Source of the DNA: Halolamina sp. CBA1230 | Lineage (GTDB): Archaea; Halobacteriota; Halobacteria; Halobacteriales; Haloferacaceae | Reading direction: 5' to 3' | Assembly (NCBI RefSeq): GCF_002025255.2 | Contig: NZ_CP054588.1 | Coordinates: 62,001 to 126,000, forward strand | Length of the DNA: 64,000 bases | Shown here: one piece after another, positions 59,773 to 64,000 of the stretch | How the letters are laid out: every line of letters starts with the position of its first letter | Numbering within the stretch: the first letter of the stretch is position 1 | Notes under the pieces: generated by a model | What the model was told of the DNA's origin: nothing | Databases searched by the model: none | Seen by the model: the letters and a program-made list of their open reading frames with translations, nothing else | Program-made: the position numbers and the translations under genes

Positions 59773-60552
59773 CTACGACTCCCCCGCCTGATCGCGGGCG
59801 TCGAGTTCCTCACGAACGTACTCGGCGTGGGCGGTTGCCACGTGTTCGAGCAGGACCTCCCCGGCGTCGGCAGTTGCCGGGCGCGCATCGCCGAGCACAC
59901 CGTCCTCGTCGTACGCTTCGATCCCCTCCGCGAACAGCGTCGTTTCGGACACCGGTCCGGTGTGGCCGTCCGGCAACGGGCCGCTCACGAGCGACGGCGC
60001 GAGCGCGAGGAGCATCGCGGTTTCGCTGGCACCCGCATGGACGACTGGCTCGTCGACGTCGATTCCGGCGGCCGTGAGCCCCTCCTGAAGCAGCTCCATG
60101 TACCGCTGGAGCCCGGTCACGGCGACGACGTCGGCCTCCACCGTCCGTGAGAGCTCCGGGGCGGCGGCGTCGACGACGGGGAACCACCCACCGTGGCCGG
60201 GGAGGATCACGACGCGCTCGAACCCCTGTGCGTCGAACGACGCCACGTACTCCCGAAGCAGGTCAGTGAGCGTGTCCCGGGGGATGGATACGGTCCCGGG
60301 GAACCCGGTGTGTTCCTCGGACGGGCCGACGGGGACGGGCGGTGCGACGAGCGCGTCCCCGAGCCGACGAGCGACGCGTTCCGCGAGCGCGGTTGCGAGG
60401 CGTGTGTCCGTCCCGAGCGGGAGATGTGGCCCGTGTTGCTCCGTCGCCCCGAGCGGCAGGATGATCGTCGCCTGCCCCGCTCGGAGCGCCGCTTCGACCT
60501 CCGGCCACGACATCTCGGCCACCGTCACTCGTTCCGGCTGCTTTTCTCCCAT
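59773..60552 (-). CDS. mftE: Creatininase-family peptidase MftE of mycofactocin maturation
   Basis: 259 residues from ATG 60552; a longer in-frame start exists but runs into the divergent promoter. Motifs ILPLGATEQHGPHLPLGTDT (~30-49: Glu/His metal ligands), ILPGHGGW (~115), HAGASETAM (~174: Glu). Creatininase-like fold. MftE cleaves the MftA peptide after MftC has modified its C-terminus, releasing AHDP. Divergent from mftABCF, 124 nt away. Confidence 0.85.
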   Translation of the reverse strand: MGEKQPERVTVAEMSWPEVEAALRAGQATIILPLGATEQHGPHLPLGTDTRLATALAERVARRLGDALVAPPVPVGPSEEHTGFPGTVSIPRDTLTDLLREYVASFDAQGFERVVILPGHGGWFPVVDAAAPELSRTVEADVVAVTGLQRYMELLQEGLTAAGIDVDEPVVHAGASETAMLLALAPSLVSGPLPDGHTGPVSETTLFAEGIEAYDEDGVLGDARPATADAGEVLLEHVATAHAEYVREELDARDQAGES

Positions 60553-60644
60553 ACGGGAGCCGGTGGCGGACGACACAAGAGCGTTCGCCTGCGCCGAGTG
60601 TGCTCCCCCGCCGGTTCCGATGTGAACAGTTCGAGCATCCAAAT

Positions 60645-60651
60645 CTATTTA
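60645..60651 (+). promoter_or_regulatory. TATA box of the mftA operon
   Basis: CTATTTA 26-32 nt before ATG 60677. Confidence 0.5.
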
Positions 60652-60676
60652 CCAGTTCATTGTGTATGCTTACCGT

Positions 60677-60796
60677 ATGTCACAATCGGCGGATACGAGC
60701 TCGGATACCGACCAGTCTGACCCCGACGAACCGGACATCGAGGAAGACCTCTTCGAGGAGGAGCTTCGGATCGACGGGATCTGCGGCGTCTACTGA
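60677..60796 (+). CDS. mftA: Mycofactocin precursor peptide MftA
   Basis: 39 residues: MSQSADTSSDTDQSDPDEPD, IEEDLFEEELRID, and the diagnostic C-terminal core GICGVY. MftC oxidatively decarboxylates the last Tyr and cross-links it to the penultimate Val, and MftE then liberates the Val-Tyr-derived group. It is more acidic at the N-terminus than bacterial MftA, in keeping with a halophile. The stop is 1 nt before mftB. Missed by length-limited gene callers. Confidence 0.88.
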   Translation: MSQSADTSSDTDQSDPDEPDIEEDLFEEELRIDGICGVY

Positions 60797-60797
60797 G

Positions 60798-61040
60798 ATG
60801 GCGCCCGTCGCCAGACCCGACCACGTCAAGTTCCGCCGCGAGGCCGAGGGAGGACTGGTGTACGACCACGAGAACTACGGGTACGAGGACGCGTCGATGT
60901 ACGAAGTGAGCGACACCGTCATCGACGTGCTCGAGTTCGTCGACGGCGAGCGGCGGCCGCGCGACGCCGTCGAGCGCGAGTTCTCGCCGGCTGTCGTCGC
61001 AACCCTCATCGACCGCGGGGTGCTCGCGGATGTCGAGTGA
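60798..61040 (+). CDS. mftB: Mycofactocin chaperone MftB (RRE/PqqD-like)
   Basis: 80 residues from ATG 60798: VKFRREAEGGLVYDHENYGY, VIDVLEFVDGERRPRDAVER, FSPAVVATLIDRGVL. The three-strand, three-helix RiPP-recognition-element plan. It delivers MftA to MftC. Its end overlaps mftC by 11 nt. Confidence 0.85.
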   Translation: MAPVARPDHVKFRREAEGGLVYDHENYGYEDASMYEVSDTVIDVLEFVDGERRPRDAVEREFSPAVVATLIDRGVLADVE

Positions 61041-61989
61041 GCCGCTCTCGGCGCCGGTCACCATCACCTGGGAGGTGACGCTGGGCTGTAACCTCCACTG
61101 CGATCACTGTCTCTCCGGGAGCGGCCCGGGCCACCAGCTCCCGAACGAGCTCACGACCGAACAGGCCCACGAGTTCATCGCCGAGCTCGACGAGATGGAC
61201 GTGTTCCAGGTCAACATCGGCGGCGGCGAGCCGTTCGTCCGCCCCGACATGCTGGAACTGCTCGAGGAGCTCACCGACCGGAACATCTCGACGTGTGTGA
61301 GCACGAACGGCACCCAGCTCGACGAGGCCACCCTCGACCGGATCGAGGCGATGGACCCCCTGTTCCTGCAGGTGAGCATGGACGGGCTGCAGGCCGAGAA
61401 CGACGCGATCCGCGGCGAGGGCGTGTACGAGCAGGTCGTCGACGCGCTCGAACGGCTGGAGGACCGCGACATCGGGACGACCGTCAACACCGTGGTCACC
61501 CGGCAGAACGTCGAAGACCTGCCCGAGATCTACGAGCTCGCCGAGGCCCACGGCGCCGGCCTGCGGCTGAACCGCTTCCGCCCCAGCGGCCGCGGCGAGG
61601 ACACGTGGGACGAGTTCCGCCTCACGGAGGAGGGGATCCGCTGGCTCCACGGCTGGATCGAGGACCACCCCGACGTGCGGACGGGTGACTCCTTCTTCTA
61701 CCTCAACGCGCTGGGCGAGGTGCGCAACAACACGCTCAAGCAGTGCGGTGCGGGCTCGATGACCTGCCTGGTCGACCCCGCGGGCGACGTGTTCCCGTGT
61801 GCGTTCACGCAGTGGGACCACCTCGCCTCGGGCAACGTCGTCGAGGACGGGTTCCAGACCGCCTGGGACGAGATCGCGAACCTCCGCAGCCAGATCGACG
61901 ACCACGAGGGCTGTCCCGCGGTCGCGATGGGGAGCGCCGACCCCGATGGCGAAGACCCCCAGCTGCGGGCGATCCTCTCGGGCGACTGA
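61030..61989 (+). CDS. mftC: Mycofactocin radical SAM maturase MftC
   Basis: 319 residues. The SAM cluster motif CNLHCDHCLS (CxxxCxxC, ~17-24) and the GGGEPF motif (~62) are present. The SPASM/twitch C-terminus holds auxiliary-cluster cysteines: CGAGSMTCLVDPAGDVFPCAF (~236-256) and EGCPAVAMG (~300). It performs the two-step decarboxylation and cross-link on MftA. Slightly shorter than bacterial MftC. Confidence 0.9.
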   Translation: MSSEPLSAPVTITWEVTLGCNLHCDHCLSGSGPGHQLPNELTTEQAHEFIAELDEMDVFQVNIGGGEPFVRPDMLELLEELTDRNISTCVSTNGTQLDEATLDRIEAMDPLFLQVSMDGLQAENDAIRGEGVYEQVVDALERLEDRDIGTTVNTVVTRQNVEDLPEIYELAEAHGAGLRLNRFRPSGRGEDTWDEFRLTEEGIRWLHGWIEDHPDVRTGDSFFYLNALGEVRNNTLKQCGAGSMTCLVDPAGDVFPCAFTQWDHLASGNVVEDGFQTAWDEIANLRSQIDDHEGCPAVAMGSADPDGEDPQLRAILSGD

Positions 61990-61993
61990 GCCC

Positions 61994-63538
61994 GTGTCGA
62001 CCCCCGCCGCCGCTTCTCCCGACCGAACCGGCGAGCGAGCCGGCAGCGCGGGCGAGTACCGCCGCCGCGACAGCGTCACGGTCGTTGACAACGTGGTGGT
62101 CTCACGACAGCCGCTGACTGCGACACGGCTCAACGACGCCGCCGTGGCGCTCGTCGAGGCGCTCCCGACGGGCCAGTTCCGCGCTCCCGAGCGCGTCGCC
62201 GCGGAGACGGGCCACGAGCTCGACACCGTCGAACGACTGTTCGAACGGCTCGCCACCCGTGACTTCCTCGAGTGGCGACCGTCGCGTGACCCCGAGCACC
62301 GGCCGCCGGTGTCGGTCGTCGTCACGGTCCGAAACGATCGCGAAAACCTCGCCCACTGTCTCGACGCGCTGGCCGAACTGGACTACCCCGACTCCGAGGT
62401 AGTCGTCGTCGACGACGGCTCGACCGACGGGACGCGGGAACTGGTCGAGAGCCGTGAGGGGGCCGGCGACGAGGTCCGACTCGTTCGCGTCGGTGCCCCG
62501 GACGACCCGATCGGTATCGGCGCCGCACGGAACCGCGGCGTCGACGCGGCGCGCCACGACGTGATCGCGTTCACCGACGCCGACTGCCGACCGCGGCCCC
62601 GGTGGCTCGCCGATCTCGTCCCGTGTCTCGCGGTCGCGGATCTCGTGGGGGGTCGCGTCCGGCCGGCCGGCGAGGGCGCGGCGAGCGCCTACGAGGGGGT
62701 GAACTCCTCGCTCGATATGGGGGCGTACGCCACCCGTGTCGACCCCACCGGACGGACGCCGTACCTCCCGACCGCGAACCTCGTCGGCCGTCGTGCCGTG
62801 TTCGAGACGGTACGGTTCCCCGAACGAAACGTCGCCGAGGACGTGGCCGTCTGCTGGGGTGCGCTCGACGCCGGGTACGCGGTGGTGTACACGCCGCGCG
62901 GCGTGGTGGAACACGCCTACCGTGACGCCCCCCGAGCGTTCGCCGCCCGACGGGGGGCCTACGGCGCGTCGGAGGCACTGCTGGCGAGCGAGCACGACCG
63001 CGAGGACGGCAGCGTCGGCGTCCCGGTCGTCGCGCTGTTGGTCGCCGTCCTCGCAGTGGTCGGCGTCGTCGGCACGGGTACAGTCGCGACTGGCGCGGTC
63101 GCGCTCGGCGTGGCCGTACTCGTGGGGACCGCCGGCCTTCGAGGCTGGCGCGGCTGGCGGCGTGCCCGGCGGCTCGCCCCTGCGGTCACGACGAGCGACC
63201 TCGCCGCGAGCTGGGCCCGCACTCGACTCTCGTCGGCGTACGCGCTCTCACGGGAGGTGACACGGTACTACTCGCTCCCCGGCGCGGGGCTCGCGGTGGG
63301 CTGCTGGCTGGTCGGCCCGGCGTGGGTCGGTTCGGCTGTCGCAGCCGCGCTCGTCGGCGCGGTCGGCCTCCCGGCGGTCGTCGAGTACCACGTCCACGCG
63401 CCGGCGACGTCCCGGTTCGCCTACGCGGGCTACTACCTCGCGGACCACCTCGGCTACCAGCTCGGCGTCTACCGGGGCGCACTCGCCCACGGGACGGTCG
63501 CCCACCTCCGGCCGAGCGCGCGGTTCCGGCTCACCTAG
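61994..63538 (+). CDS. mftF: Mycofactocin glycosyltransferase MftF
   Basis: 514 residues from GTG 61994 (4 nt after mftC's stop). An N-terminal PqqD-like ~80 residues, then a GT-A family 2 domain: VSVVVTVRNDRENLAHCLDA (~100), VVVVDDGSTDGTREL (~135), AFTDADCRPRP (DxD, ~193), ERNVAEDVAVCWG (~277). The C-terminal third has TM helices (VVALLVAVLAVVGVVGTGTV and neighbours). It adds glucose units to mycofactocin. It ends convergent with the gene at 63535 (4-nt overlap). Confidence 0.88.
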   Translation: MSTPAAASPDRTGERAGSAGEYRRRDSVTVVDNVVVSRQPLTATRLNDAAVALVEALPTGQFRAPERVAAETGHELDTVERLFERLATRDFLEWRPSRDPEHRPPVSVVVTVRNDRENLAHCLDALAELDYPDSEVVVVDDGSTDGTRELVESREGAGDEVRLVRVGAPDDPIGIGAARNRGVDAARHDVIAFTDADCRPRPRWLADLVPCLAVADLVGGRVRPAGEGAASAYEGVNSSLDMGAYATRVDPTGRTPYLPTANLVGRRAVFETVRFPERNVAEDVAVCWGALDAGYAVVYTPRGVVEHAYRDAPRAFAARRGAYGASEALLASEHDREDGSVGVPVVALLVAVLAVVGVVGTGTVATGAVALGVAVLVGTAGLRGWRGWRRARRLAPAVTTSDLAASWARTRLSSAYALSREVTRYYSLPGAGLAVGCWLVGPAWVGSAVAAALVGAVGLPAVVEYHVHAPATSRFAYAGYYLADHLGYQLGVYRGALAHGTVAHLRPSARFRLT

Positions 63539-64000
63539 AGCAGCCCGTTCCGCCGGAGGTAGTCGACGACCTGCTCGGCCGCCTCCTCGGGCGGGGCGTC
63601 GATGCGCTCGCCGGCGCTGGAGCCCTCGTCGGTGCCGCGGCCGAGCATCCGGTAGATTCGCTGTTCGACGGTGCCGGTTCTGGGCGGGCGGCCGCGCCCC
63701 CAGCGCTCGTTCGGGGTCACGTCCTCCACCGTTGCCGCGCCGACGCTCATCGAGAACCGGGACTCCCCGGGCGCGACGTCCTCGAGCGGTGCCGTCTCGA
63801 TCTCGGCCCGCTGGCCGGCGACGACCGTCGAGAGCGGCGCGCGGTCGGGGTCGGTGTAGCCGACGTCGATCCCCAGCACCGTCGGCGACTCGACGACGAC
63901 CGCCTCCTGCCGGCCGATCGCCAGCTTCCGCTGGACGGCGATCTCACCCTGATCGACCGAGAGTTCGGCGTCGATCTCCGGTGTGCCGAGCCCCGTCACC
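63535..64000 (-). CDS. Unknown protein, possibly partial at the window edge
   Basis: At least 154 residues; GTG 63999 is the first possible start and the frame runs to the edge. The N-terminal part is beta-rich and repetitive (VQRKLAIGRQEAVVVESPTV, GQRAEIETAPLEDVAPGESR), the C-terminal end is helical (PEEAAEQVVDYLRRNGLL). No family recognised. Confidence 0.55.
   Translation of the reverse strand, partial: VTGLGTPEIDAELSVDQGEIAVQRKLAIGRQEAVVVESPTVLGIDVGYTDPDRAPLSTVVAGQRAEIETAPLEDVAPGESRFSMSVGAATVEDVTPNERWGRGRPPRTGTVEQRIYRMLGRGTDEGSSAGERIDAPPEEAAEQVVDYLRRNGLL

Noticed and set aside
61006-62325. 439-codon minus-strand frame over mftC/mftF
   Set aside because: Shadow. The plus strand holds the radical-SAM and glycosyltransferase motifs.
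1-64000. CRISPR arrays, tRNA and rRNA genes
   Set aside because: Looked for regularly spaced direct repeats and tRNA-like cloverleafs. None seen. The three TTAACCAAC repeats are too few and too far apart for CRISPR.

Overview
The window looks like chromosome plus an integrated, decaying plasmid from a halophilic archaeon (class Halobacteria). The evidence is GC-rich sequence, strongly acidic proteins, many starts lying 25-34 nt downstream of an archaeal TATA box without a Shine-Dalgarno, fragments of TFB and Orc1/Cdc6, halocyanin, haloarchaeal IS families (IS6-like and IS1341/tnpB type), and many small haloarchaea-only protein families. I could not assign a genus.

1-34.9 kb is an accessory region, rich in defence and plasmid genes and unusually rich in broken genes. 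It opens with an IS end. A phospholipase-D-like gene with two compensating frameshifts then runs in frame into a catalytically dead Argonaute PIWI domain. After it come a winged-helix/PIN toxin-antitoxin pair with its own operator, a tyrosine recombinase, a DUF4268 nuclease-like gene and two unknown genes. An 850-base stretch of debris holds a tnpB tail and a long inverted repeat. Next are a zinc alcohol dehydrogenase, a TFB tail, a solitary ~1410-residue type IIG restriction-methylase, and a second short recombinase. A broken copy of that recombinase lies about 3.5 kb away, and the two flank a restriction-like gene and a membrane protein. A plasmid replication block (P-loop helicase-like protein, inverted repeats, primase-like fragment) is cut by an IS6 element. 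It is followed by AddB-like and AddA-like genes, the latter truncated and joined to the tail of an aldehyde ferredoxin oxidoreductase. A tandem GIY-YIG protein, an ArdC/metallopeptidase protein and several small haloarchaeal genes complete the island.

35-43 kb is a metal and stress block: two universal stress proteins, a P1B-4 metal ATPase, a two-YHS permease, SHOCT-domain membrane proteins, DoxX, and a regulator/DUF7521 pair. 43.5-45.3 kb carries a BASS-type transporter and a TRIC-type channel.

45.8-53.6 kb is a sulfur-trafficking regulon: regulator, TauE/SafE, a 49-residue membrane peptide, MFS, PiT-type permease, two YeeE/YedE halves, a rhodanese-persulfide dioxygenase, and divergently TusA and DsrE. 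A recurring TATTGTGC / GCACAATA motif sits in its promoters.

53.6-64 kb has an acyl-CoA ligase and an AI-2E transporter gene split by an intact tnpB element, and removing the element restores a normal-length protein. A second regulator/DUF7521 pair, a halocyanin and a compact mycofactocin locus (mftE divergent from mftA-B-C-F) follow. The 39-residue mftA precursor is easily missed. No tRNA, rRNA or CRISPR array was recognised.
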